Of a stretch of DNA of 64,000 nt, positions 40,925 through 48,999 are shown piece by piece. The notes under the pieces were generated by a model. That model ran no database searches. It saw only the letters and a program-made list of their open reading frames with translations, and was not told the origin of the DNA. The stretch's first letter is position 1; each line of letters begins with the position of its first letter. Source of the stretch: CADEDH01 sp047974625. Lineage in GTDB: Bacteria > Actinomycetota > Acidimicrobiia > Acidimicrobiales > SZUA-35. The stretch is taken from the NCBI GenBank assembly GCA_047974625.1, contig JBKECK010000034.1, positions 1-64,000 of the forward strand, given 5' to 3'. A program made the position numbers and the translations under genes.

Positions 40925-42387
40925 CGGTCCGGTTCCCGTCGTTGAAGGTCCTCGAGCACCCGATCGGGCACCGTGGTTAGGTCGCCGGCCCCAAGGGTGA
41001 GGCAGAGGTCCCCGCTCCGCAGCTCACGATCGAGTTCGGCCACTACGTCGTCCAGGGTGGGGGCATACCGGACGTCGGCCTCGGGGTGGGCCCGTCGCAC
41101 CGCCCCGGCCACAAGCTCACCGGTGACCCCCGGCCGGGCGGCCTCGCCCGAGGCGTAGATGCCGGTGACGACCAGGACGTCGGCCCGGACGAAGCTGTCG
41201 GCGAACGTCGACCACAGCTGCTCGGTGCGGCTGTAGCGATGGGGTTGGAACACGACCACGAGTCGGTCGGGGTTGAGGCTGCGGGCTGCGGCCAGGGCCG
41301 CCGACACCTCCGTCGGCAGGTGGGCATAGTCGTCGACCAGGCTCACCCCGGCGACCGCCCCCCGGGCCTCGAACCTCCGACCCACCCCGCCGAAGGCGGA
41401 AAGGGCCTCGGCGGCCAGGCCGGGGTCGGCCCCCAGCAGGACGGCCGCGGCCAACGCCGCGGTGGCGTTCCGGGCGTTGTGCATGCCGGGCTGGTGCAAC
41501 CGGATCGGGTACCGTCCGCCGCCTCCGACCACGGTGAAGGCGATCCCGGCCGGGGTTGGTTCGGGCTCCGCGATCCGCCAGTCGGCCCCAGCCGCCGTCC
41601 CGTAGGTGACGCACGGAACCCGCCCGGCGAGACGGGCCGAGCCCGGGTCGTCGGCGCAGACCACCCGGGGTCCGGGTGCCTGTTCCACGAACCGGACGAA
41701 AGCCCGTTCGAGAGCCTCGAATCCCCCGTAGTGCTCCAGATGGTCGGGTTCGACGTTGGTGACCACGACTGCGTCGGCGTCGAGGTCGACGAAGGTACCG
41801 TCGCTCTCGTCGGCCTCGACGACCAGGATCGAGCCCCCACCGACGGCGGCCCCCCGGCCGAGGTCGCTCAGCTCCCCGCCCACGATGAAGGTGGGGTCGA
41901 GACCGGCGCCGCGCAGGGCCGTGGTCAACATGGCCGAGGTGGTGGTCTTGCCGTGGGTGCCGGCCACGGCCACGGTCCGCCACGAACGGGTGATCGTGGC
42001 CAGGATCTCGGCCCGGCGGAGTACGGGCAGGCCGAGCCGCCGGGCCTCGACCAGTTCCGGATTGTCGGCGGGGATGGCGGTGGAGTGGGTGACCAACTCG
42101 GCCCCGGTCACCTGGTCGGCCCGGTGGCCGAGATGGATGGTCGCCCCCGCGGCGGCCAGGCGGTCGGCGGCCGCGGAGCCGCCGAGGTCGGATCCCGACA
42201 CCTGGTGGCCGGTGCCCAGCAGGACCTCGGCGATGGCGCTCATGCCGGCACCGCCCACCCCGATCACGTGGACCCGGGTGGGGCGGGTCAGGCCGACGGA
42301 CGCGGGTCCCGACCCGGCCGTGGTGGCCGGGTCGGGATCCGGGGTTCCCGTGGCGTCGGTCGTGGCGGAAGCGTCGGGTTCGGTCAT
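40921..42387 (-). CDS. murC: UDP-N-acetylmuramate--L-alanine ligase
   Basis: ATP-dependent Mur ligase adding L-Ala to UDP-MurNAc, 488 aa. Motifs are the N-terminal Rossmann-like VHVIGVGGAGMSAIAEVLLG, the ATP-binding VAGTHGKTTTSAMLTTAL, EADESDGTF, NVEPDHLEHYG and, in the C-terminal domain, DDYAHLPTEVSAAL and FQPHRYSRTEQL. A Pro/Thr-rich 25-residue N-terminal tail precedes the fold. ATG start overlaps the murG stop by 4 bases. Cytosolic. Confidence 0.96.
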   Translation of the reverse strand: MTEPDASATTDATGTPDPDPATTAGSGPASVGLTRPTRVHVIGVGGAGMSAIAEVLLGTGHQVSGSDLGGSAAADRLAAAGATIHLGHRADQVTGAELVTHSTAIPADNPELVEARRLGLPVLRRAEILATITRSWRTVAVAGTHGKTTTSAMLTTALRGAGLDPTFIVGGELSDLGRGAAVGGGSILVVEADESDGTFVDLDADAVVVTNVEPDHLEHYGGFEALERAFVRFVEQAPGPRVVCADDPGSARLAGRVPCVTYGTAAGADWRIAEPEPTPAGIAFTVVGGGGRYPIRLHQPGMHNARNATAALAAAVLLGADPGLAAEALSAFGGVGRRFEARGAVAGVSLVDDYAHLPTEVSAALAAARSLNPDRLVVVFQPHRYSRTEQLWSTFADSFVRADVLVVTGIYASGEAARPGVTGELVAGAVRRAHPEADVRYAPTLDDVVAELDRELRSGDLCLTLGAGDLTTVPDRVLEDLQRREPDR

Positions 42388-43661
42388 CGTCGGTCTCCGC
42401 GTGGGTCACCGTCGGACGGGGGACGCGGTGGGTCCGGACGGGGGGATGGGTCACCGGCGGTCGGGGCCGCCTCGTCTGCGTCAATCTGGGCGGCCTCAAT
42501 CCGGGCGGCCCCGATCCGGGCGGCCCCGATCCGGGTGATGTCGATACCGGCGGCCTCGACCACCAGACGGGCGACGGCGGCGGCCGCGTCGGGCCGGCCG
42601 ACCGAGGCGGCCGCCCGAGCCATGACCCGACGGGTGTTCCCGTCGTCGACGAGGTCTTCGAGCCGGCCGGCCAGGGTCGGGCCGTCGAGGTCACCGTCGT
42701 CGAGCAGCCGGGCCCCGCCCGCCTCGACCAGTTCGGCCGCATTGGCCCGCTGATGGTCCCGGGGGGCGTTGGGGAGGGGGACCAGGACGGTCGGCAGGCC
42801 GGCCACGGCCAGCTCGGCCACCGTCGAGGCACCCGAGCGGCACACGGCCACGTCGGCGGCGACGAGGACGTCCGGCATCGCCGTCTCGTACTCGACGAGC
42901 TGGTAGAGGAGACCGTCGAGTTCGGGCGGGGTGGCGAAACGGTCCCAGTCGCGTCGGCCCACGATGTGGCGGACGGCGAGATCGGAACGACCGGCCCAGC
43001 CCTCGACCAGCTCTCGGGTGGCGGTGTTCACCGAGGTGGCGCCGAGCGACCCCGACCACACCGCCACCACGACCCGGTCGGCGGGGAGGTCGAGACGACG
43101 GCGGGCGGTGGCCCGGTCGCCACCGACCACGGCGTCCACGACGGCCTGGCGGATGGGGTTGCCGGTCACGACCCCGTTGGGGAGGTCGGTGTCGGGGAAC
43201 GGGAGGGCGCAGACCCGGGCCCAGCGGCCGATGAGCCGGTTGACCGCGCTGGCCCGAGCGTTCTGCTCGCTCACCACCACCGGCACCCGGAGCAGGACCG
43301 CGGCCAGCGACACCGCCACCGCGGCGTAGCCGCCGAGGCACACCACCGCCGCCGGGCGGTGGCGCAGCACCGACCAGAAACCGACGAGGGTGCCGTAGGT
43401 CAGCTCGGCGGCCGCCTTCAGGGCCCCGAGCGAGACCGAGCGGGGGATGCCGCGACCGGGCAGGGTGTCGATCCGGAAGCCGGCTGCGGTCACCAGCTCC
43501 TCCTCGTTCCCGCGCCGGCCCCCTACGAAACGGATCCGGTCCCGGTCCACGCCCGCGGCCACCAGGGCTTCGCCGATGGCGATCCCCGGGTTGGTGTGAC
43601 CGGCGGTACCTCCGCCCGTGATCACGATGCGCCGCCTGGACGCTCGACCTGTTCGGCTCAC
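42384..43661 (-). CDS. murG: UDP-GlcNAc:lipid I N-acetylglucosaminyltransferase
   Basis: Membrane-associated GT28 enzyme that makes lipid II, 425 aa versus about 360 usual. The N-terminal G-loop is VITGGGTAGHTNPGIAIGEAL, the second glycine loop CLGGYAAVAVSLAA, then VSEQNARASAVNRLIGRWA. C-terminal UDP-GlcNAc motifs are SGASTVAELAVAGLPTVLVP and DHQRANAAELVEAGGA. The final roughly 55 residues are extra: a repeated IGAAR unit (15-bp DNA repeats near 42495-42540) and a Pro/Asp-rich tail. GTG start, 7 bases after the ftsW stop, the only non-overlapping junction between ftsL and ftsQ. Confidence 0.95.
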   Translation of the reverse strand: MSRTGRASRRRIVITGGGTAGHTNPGIAIGEALVAAGVDRDRIRFVGGRRGNEEELVTAAGFRIDTLPGRGIPRSVSLGALKAAAELTYGTLVGFWSVLRHRPAAVVCLGGYAAVAVSLAAVLLRVPVVVSEQNARASAVNRLIGRWARVCALPFPDTDLPNGVVTGNPIRQAVVDAVVGGDRATARRRLDLPADRVVVAVWSGSLGATSVNTATRELVEGWAGRSDLAVRHIVGRRDWDRFATPPELDGLLYQLVEYETAMPDVLVAADVAVCRSGASTVAELAVAGLPTVLVPLPNAPRDHQRANAAELVEAGGARLLDDGDLDGPTLAGRLEDLVDDGNTRRVMARAAASVGRPDAAAAVARLVVEAAGIDITRIGAARIGAARIEAAQIDADEAAPTAGDPSPRPDPPRPPSDGDPRGDRR

Positions 43662-43668
43662 GGTGGGC

Positions 43669-45126
43669 TCACCCCCTCGCTCGTCGGGACACGTTGGTCA
43701 GCAGGCCGGCCGCGGCCAGGGTGGACACCAGGCTCGATCCGCCCGCCGACACGAACGGCAGAGGCTCGCCGGTGATGGGCAGCACCCCGAGGACCATGCC
43801 GATGTTGAGGAAGGCCTGTACCAGCAGCCAGCAGGTGATGCCGGTGGCCAGGAGCGTCCCGAACCGGTCGGGGGCGTCGAGGGCGGCCCGGAGCCCGAAC
43901 CAACCGATGAGAAGGAACCCGCCGATGAGGGCGGAGGCCCCGATGATCCCGGTCTCCTCGGCCACGATGGCGAAGATGAAGTCGGTGTGAGCGAACGGGA
44001 GGAATCCCCACTTGGCCCGGCTGGCGCCGAGCCCGACGCCGAACAACCCACCCGAGGCTACCCCGATCTGGCTTTGCAGGGCCTGGAGGCCGATGCCGAG
44101 AGGGTCCGCCTCGGGGTTGAGGAAGGCCAGCAGGCGAGCCCGCCGGTACGGGGCGAGGATGGCCAGGACGGTGGCGGCGGCGATGGCGGCCCCCACCCAG
44201 GGCAGCATGCTCCGCATCCGGGCACCGGCCACGAACAGTACGAGGATGGCGACGGCGGCCATGATGATGGGCGTCCCCAGCTTCGGCTGGAGGATGAGCA
44301 GGCCCGACACGAAGGTCAGCACCAGCATCACCGGCCGGACGGTTAGCTCGGGACGGTCCATGCGGCGTTCCCGGCGGGCGAGGAGGTCGGCGAAGAACAC
44401 GATGAGCACGATCTTGGCCAGCTCGCCCGGTTGGACCACGAGGGGACCGATCCCGAGCCACCGGGCAGACTCGTTGCGGGTCAGGCCGACGCCGGGGATG
44501 AGGACGAGGATCAGGAGGGCGACGTTGACCAGCAACATCGGTGCCGCCAGGCGTCGGAGCAGCCGATAGTCGATCCGGCTGGCCACCACGAAGGCCACGG
44601 CACCGATACCGGCCCAGATGGCCTGGCGTTTGAACTGGAACAGGGGCGAGTCGCCGTACTGGTGGAGGCTGGATACCGACGAGGCGGACAGCACCATGAC
44701 CAGCCCGAACAACGACAGGCCGACCACGGTGGCCGTCAGGTAGGCGGCGTTGCGTTCGCCGGCGTCGGTGACCGGCGGTGCGGGGCGGCGGCGACCCCCG
44801 GAACGGCCGGAGGGCCCCCGGGACCCGCCCCCCGACCCCGTCGAGTTGCCGCGCAATGCGGAGCGGTACACCCCGGGCCTGGTCCGGGTGGTCGAAGATC
44901 GTCGGCCGGACGCCGAGGGGTGGGTCCGGGCCGTCGACCCCGGCGACCGCGAACCCGACGAGCGCCTGGGGGTCGACCGCGAGGTGGTCGACCGCGAGGT
45001 GGTCGACCGCGAGGCCGCCGACCGCGAGGTGGTCGAACGTGAGGCCGCCGACCGCGAACCCGAGGCGCGGGACGCCGGTCGGGCGGCGGACCGCGATCGC
45101 GGACGGGACGAGGAACGAGTGGTCAT
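43669..45126 (-). CDS. ftsW: Peptidoglycan polymerase FtsW (SEDS family) with basic repeat-rich N-terminal extension
   Basis: Septal SEDS glycosyltransferase, 485 aa. The SEDS core begins near residue 125 (RNAAYLTATVVGLSLFGLVMVLSAS) with about ten helices. Conserved pieces are ARWLGIGPLVVQPGELAKIV, QPKLGTPIIMA, SQIGVASGGLFGVGLGASRAKWGFLPFAHTDFIF and GVLPITGEPLPFVSAGGSSL. Before it is a roughly 120-residue cytoplasmic tail rich in Ser, Arg and Thr, encoded partly by six 15-bp DNA repeats (44972-45061). ATG 45126 overlaps the murD stop by 4 bases. Its partner is the transpeptidase at 48996. Confidence 0.94.
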   Translation of the reverse strand: MTTRSSSRPRSRSAARPASRASGSRSAASRSTTSRSAASRSTTSRSTTSRSTPRRSSGSRSPGSTARTHPSASGRRSSTTRTRPGVYRSALRGNSTGSGGGSRGPSGRSGGRRRPAPPVTDAGERNAAYLTATVVGLSLFGLVMVLSASSVSSLHQYGDSPLFQFKRQAIWAGIGAVAFVVASRIDYRLLRRLAAPMLLVNVALLILVLIPGVGLTRNESARWLGIGPLVVQPGELAKIVLIVFFADLLARRERRMDRPELTVRPVMLVLTFVSGLLILQPKLGTPIIMAAVAILVLFVAGARMRSMLPWVGAAIAAATVLAILAPYRRARLLAFLNPEADPLGIGLQALQSQIGVASGGLFGVGLGASRAKWGFLPFAHTDFIFAIVAEETGIIGASALIGGFLLIGWFGLRAALDAPDRFGTLLATGITCWLLVQAFLNIGMVLGVLPITGEPLPFVSAGGSSLVSTLAAAGLLTNVSRRARG

Positions 45127-46526
45127 GGGCTCCCCACCTGGTGGTGGACGATCCGGGCGAAGTCGTCACCGCGCTGGCCGTAGCTGGTGTACCAGTCAAA
45201 GGAGGTGCAGCCGGGTGAGAGCAGGACGGCATCGCCCGGACGGGCGGCGGTGGCGGCGGCGGCGACCGCGGCCCCCATGTCGGCGGCCGGGGTCACGGTC
45301 ACCAGACCGTCGAAGACCGCGGCCACCTCGTCGGCGGCGTCGCCGATGGCGACGACGTGATGGACCGGCGGGACGGTGTCCCCCAACGATCCGAGATCGA
45401 GCCCTTTGTTTCGACCACCGGCGATGAGGACGACGGAGTCGAACCCGCCCACCGCGGCCAGGGTGGCCTGGGGGACTGTGGCCTTGGAGTCGTCGTACCA
45501 GCGCACGCCCGCCCACTCCCCCACCAGGGTCACCCGATGCGGGAGCCCGGTGAAGGCGCGCAAGGCGGCCACCACCCCGTCGGGGCTTCCGCCCGCGGCC
45601 AGGGTGGTGGCTGCTACGGCGAGGGCGTTGGCCAGGTCGTGGGGTTGGTGTCGGGGCAGCTCGGCCGCCGCCACCAGTGGCCCGTCGGGCCCGGTCAGGA
45701 ACCCTTCGGCCAGGTGCCAGTCCGCGTTCGGATCCGACAGCGAGAACCGCACCACGGTGCGGTCGGTGGGAATGTGACCGATCACCACCGGATCGTCGGC
45801 GTTGGCCACCACCACCCCGTCGGGCGGGAGATGGGACCAGATCGACGCCTTGGCCGCCTCGTAGCCGGCCAGGGTGGCGTGGGCGTCGAGATGGTCGGGG
45901 GCGAAATTCAGCCAGGTGGCCACCCTCGGCGCGAACCGGTGGCTGTGGCCGAGTCGGAAGGACGACGCCTCCACCACGAACACCTCGATGAGGGCATCGT
46001 CGAGAGCGGCCACCAGGGGCACCTCGGTGTTGCCGACCGCGGCGGCCACTACGCCGGAGCGGGCGAGGGCGTCGGTGACCAGCATGGTCACCGTGGTCTT
46101 GCCGTTGGTGCCCGTGATCCCCACCACCGGTCGGTCGTCCCACCGGGCAGCCAGGTCGAACTCGCTGCGGATGGGGATGCCGCCCGCCTCGGCGGCGGCG
46201 AACACGGGGTGGCGGTCGGGCACGCCCGGGCTGGGCAGGACGACGGTGCTCCGCTTGACCTCGCCGGCCAGGGTGAGGGGATCGGGGGCCAGCAACAGGG
46301 TGACCCCGAGCGCCTCGGCCGCCGGAGCGGTCGCCTCCCCGGGGCGGTCCTCGATGACGACGGGCCGGTGGCCCCGGTCCATCAGGGCCTTGGTGACGGC
46401 CTGGCCCACCACTCCGAACCCCACGACGAGGGGGGCGTCGAGCAGGCGGCGCTCGGCCGCGGCCTCATCCTTGGTGGGACTGTCGCAGGTGGGACTGTCG
46501 TTGGTGGGGGTGCGGTCGTTGGTCAT
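45123..46526 (-). CDS. murD: UDP-N-acetylmuramoyl-L-alanine--D-glutamate ligase
   Basis: ATP-dependent Mur ligase adding D-Glu, 467 aa. VVGFGVVGQAVTKALMDRG starts the N-terminal domain. VVGITGTNGKTTVTMLVTDAL is the ATP loop, then VVEASSFRLGHSHRFAPRVA, NFAPDHLDAH, GLPHRVTLVGEWAGVRWYDDSKAT and the C-terminal LLSPGCTSFDWYTSYGQRG. The first 25 residues are a non-conserved tail with a repeated NDSPT/CDSPT unit (15-bp repeats near 46473-46517). I chose ATG 46526 from its 4-base overlap with mraY; the larger frame upstream runs antisense-like through mraY. Confidence 0.95.
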   Translation of the reverse strand: MTNDRTPTNDSPTCDSPTKDEAAAERRLLDAPLVVGFGVVGQAVTKALMDRGHRPVVIEDRPGEATAPAAEALGVTLLLAPDPLTLAGEVKRSTVVLPSPGVPDRHPVFAAAEAGGIPIRSEFDLAARWDDRPVVGITGTNGKTTVTMLVTDALARSGVVAAAVGNTEVPLVAALDDALIEVFVVEASSFRLGHSHRFAPRVATWLNFAPDHLDAHATLAGYEAAKASIWSHLPPDGVVVANADDPVVIGHIPTDRTVVRFSLSDPNADWHLAEGFLTGPDGPLVAAAELPRHQPHDLANALAVAATTLAAGGSPDGVVAALRAFTGLPHRVTLVGEWAGVRWYDDSKATVPQATLAAVGGFDSVVLIAGGRNKGLDLGSLGDTVPPVHHVVAIGDAADEVAAVFDGLVTVTPAADMGAAVAAAATAARPGDAVLLSPGCTSFDWYTSYGQRGDDFARIVHHQVGSP

Positions 46527-47587
46527 CGGATCTCCACGTTGGCCACCCAGTCGGCGTAGAACACGGCGAGACCGAGCAGGGTCAGCCCACCGGCGATCAG
46601 CCAGAACCGGATGATGACCTTGGTCTCGGCCCAGCCCAGTAGCTCGAAGTGGTGGTGAACGGGCGCCATCCGGAACAGGCGCCGGCCCCCGGTGGCCTTG
46701 AAGAACCCGACCTGGAGGATGACCGAACTCGCCTCGAGAACGTAGACCCCACCGATGATGGGCAGCAGAAGGTGGGTGTTGGTGACCAGGGCGAGGCTGG
46801 CCAGGCCGGTGCCGATGGCCAGCGAGCCGGTATCCCCCATGAAGATCTCGGCCGGGGCGGCGTTGAACCACAAGAACCCGGCGCAGGCGGCCAGCATGGA
46901 CACCGCCACCACGGCCAGGTCGAGGGCGTGGGGGACATCGTAGAGCTCGCCCTGCGCCCCCTGCCGGAAGATCCAGAACCCGATGAGGGTGAAGGCGGCG
47001 AAGGTGAAGATGCCGGAGCCGGCGGCGAGGCCGTCGAGCCCGTCGGTCAGGTTCACCGCGTTCGACGTGGCGTAGATGAGGACCACGGCCCAGATCACCC
47101 AGCCGACCGGGCCGATCTGGATCCCCGGTTCGCCGAACCGCACGAAGGAGATCTCGGTGTGGACGTTGGTGAGTTGCAGGGTCAGCACGGCGAACCCCAC
47201 GGCCACGATGAGCAGCCCGAGCGTCTTGAGCCGAGCGTTCAACCCGAGGTTGCGTTCCCGGCTCACCTTGATCCAGTCGTCGACGAAACCGACCAGGCCG
47301 GCCGAGCCGATGGCCGCCATGACCAGCAGACCACTCCGGGTGATGGTGGACTGAAAGGTGGGGCTGATCTCGCTGATCAGGTCGCTCAGGCCGTAGCCAG
47401 CGAGGGCCCCGGCCACGATGGCCAGGCCCCCCATGGTCGGGGTGCCGGCCTTGATCATGTGGCCCTGGGGGCCGTCCTCCCGGATCGGTTGGCCGATCCG
47501 GGACCGGGTGAGGATGTCGATCAGGATCCGGGTCAGCACCGCGGAGGAGGTGAAGGCGATAACCGCGGCCAGGATGAGCCGGATCAC
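46523..47587 (-). CDS. mraY: Phospho-N-acetylmuramoyl-pentapeptide transferase
   Basis: Polytopic membrane enzyme that makes lipid I, 354 aa, about ten helices. Signatures are GPQGHMIKAGTPTMGG (substrate-binding loop), the Asp-rich FVDDWIKVSRERNLGL, AVNLTDGLDGLAAGSGIFTF, FMGDTGSLAIGTGLASLAL and the cytoplasmic histidine motif MAPVHHHFELLGWAETKVI. GTG start overlaps the murE stop by 4 bases. In most dcw clusters murF lies between murE and mraY; here the two are directly coupled. Confidence 0.96.
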   Translation of the reverse strand: MIRLILAAVIAFTSSAVLTRILIDILTRSRIGQPIREDGPQGHMIKAGTPTMGGLAIVAGALAGYGLSDLISEISPTFQSTITRSGLLVMAAIGSAGLVGFVDDWIKVSRERNLGLNARLKTLGLLIVAVGFAVLTLQLTNVHTEISFVRFGEPGIQIGPVGWVIWAVVLIYATSNAVNLTDGLDGLAAGSGIFTFAAFTLIGFWIFRQGAQGELYDVPHALDLAVVAVSMLAACAGFLWFNAAPAEIFMGDTGSLAIGTGLASLALVTNTHLLLPIIGGVYVLEASSVILQVGFFKATGGRRLFRMAPVHHHFELLGWAETKVIIRFWLIAGGLTLLGLAVFYADWVANVEIR

Positions 47588-48999
47588 CGGTTCGCCCCGA
47601 TCGCCTCGATGGCCACGGCCCGGTCGTCGAAGGGTAGGACCCGGTCGCCGACGACCTGTTCGGTCTCGTGGCCCTTGCCGGCCACCAGCACGAGATCGCC
47701 GGCCCCGGCCGCGGCCACCGCCCGAGTGATGGCCTCACGGCGGTCGGGTACGACCGACACCGCGGGGTCGTCGGCAGGGTCCATTCCGTCGATCACGGCG
47801 CCGATGATGGCCGATGGATCCTCACTCCGCGGGTTATCGGACGTGACGAACACCACATCGGCGAGCTGCTGGGCCACCCGGCCCATCTCGGGACGCTTCT
47901 CCTTGTCGCGGTCGCCCCCGCAGCCGAACACGAGGATGACCCGGCCCGGGGCGATCTCCCGACCCGCGGCAAGAACGGCCTCGAGGGCATCGGGGGTGTG
48001 GGCGTAGTCGACCGCGACGAGGAACGGCTGGCCGACGTTGACGAGTTCGAACCGGCCCCGGACGGGCTCGACCCGGCACAGGGCGTCGGCAATGTCGTAG
48101 GGGTCGACCCCCAGCTCGGCCGCGGTGGCTGCCGCGGCCAGGGCGTTGGCCACGTTGTGGCGGCCGGGCAGGTGCAGGACCACGGGAATGTCGCGCCAGG
48201 TGAACCGGGCCCTGGGACCGTCGAGGATGAGGCCGACGGCGTCGTCAAGTCCGTAGCCCACCACCCTCAGGTCGGAGCCGGTCACCTCGCCGGTCAGGCG
48301 GGCGCCGGCCGGGTCGTCACGGTTGATCACGCCGAGCGAGGTGTAGCCGGGGTCGAACAGCAGCCGCTTGGCTCGATGGTAGTTCTCTAGGTCGTGGTGG
48401 AAGTCGAGGTGGTCCCGACCGAGGTTGGTGAACACACCGGCCGCGAACCGGGTCCCCGCGACCCGGTTCAGCACCAGGGCGTGGGAGGAGACCTCGATCG
48501 CCACCATGGCCACGCCACTGTCCCGGCTGGCGGCCAAGCGCCGCTGCAGATCGGTGGCCTCGGGGGTGGTCCGGGGCCCGGTGAGGGTGCCGTACACCTC
48601 GCTGCGGAGGCCGGCCTGGCCCCAGATGTCGGCCAAGAGCTGCACCACCGAGCTCTTACCGTTGGTACCGGTGACCCCGATGACGGTCAGCGACCGAGAC
48701 GGGTGCCCGTGGATCTCGGCCGCGGCCACGCCCATGACGGCCCGGACGTCGTCCACCACGATCTCACCGACTGCGGTGCCGGTCGGTTGTTCGACCAGCA
48801 CCGCAGCGGCTCCGGCGGCCACCGCGTCGACCACGAATCGGTGCCCGTCGACCACCGAACCGGGTACGGCGCAGAACAGACTCCCCGGGGTCACGGCCCG
48901 GGAATCGTGGGTTGCGTCGCACAGTTCGACCCCGACGTCGTCGGGGTCGGTGATCCTCCCACCAATGGCGGCGGCGACCGCGCCGAGGGTGGCCGTCAT
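47584..48999 (-). CDS. murE: UDP-N-acetylmuramoyl-tripeptide synthetase (probably meso-diaminopimelate-adding)
   Basis: ATP-dependent Mur ligase for the third stem residue, 471 aa. Motifs are DSRAVTPGSLFCAVPG (UDP-MurNAc binding), VIGVTGTNGKSSVVQLLADI, EVSSHALVLNRVAG, NLGRDHLDFHHDLENY, DYAHTPDALEAVLAAGREI and GCGGDRDKEKRPEM. SDNPRSEDP contains the DNPR motif characteristic of the meso-DAP enzymes. ATG start overlaps the ftsI stop, and its stop overlaps mraY. It is an ordinary single-ligase length, so it is not fused to a MurF domain. Confidence 0.95.
   Translation of the reverse strand: MTATLGAVAAAIGGRITDPDDVGVELCDATHDSRAVTPGSLFCAVPGSVVDGHRFVVDAVAAGAAAVLVEQPTGTAVGEIVVDDVRAVMGVAAAEIHGHPSRSLTVIGVTGTNGKSSVVQLLADIWGQAGLRSEVYGTLTGPRTTPEATDLQRRLAASRDSGVAMVAIEVSSHALVLNRVAGTRFAAGVFTNLGRDHLDFHHDLENYHRAKRLLFDPGYTSLGVINRDDPAGARLTGEVTGSDLRVVGYGLDDAVGLILDGPRARFTWRDIPVVLHLPGRHNVANALAAAATAAELGVDPYDIADALCRVEPVRGRFELVNVGQPFLVAVDYAHTPDALEAVLAAGREIAPGRVILVFGCGGDRDKEKRPEMGRVAQQLADVVFVTSDNPRSEDPSAIIGAVIDGMDPADDPAVSVVPDRREAITRAVAAAGAGDLVLVAGKGHETEQVVGDRVLPFDDRAVAIEAIGANR

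Noticed and set aside
47584..48999. Idea that murE carries a fused MurF domain to explain the missing murF
   Set aside because: The protein is 471 aa with a single set of Mur-ligase motifs and the DNPR motif of MurE; there is no room for a second ligase.
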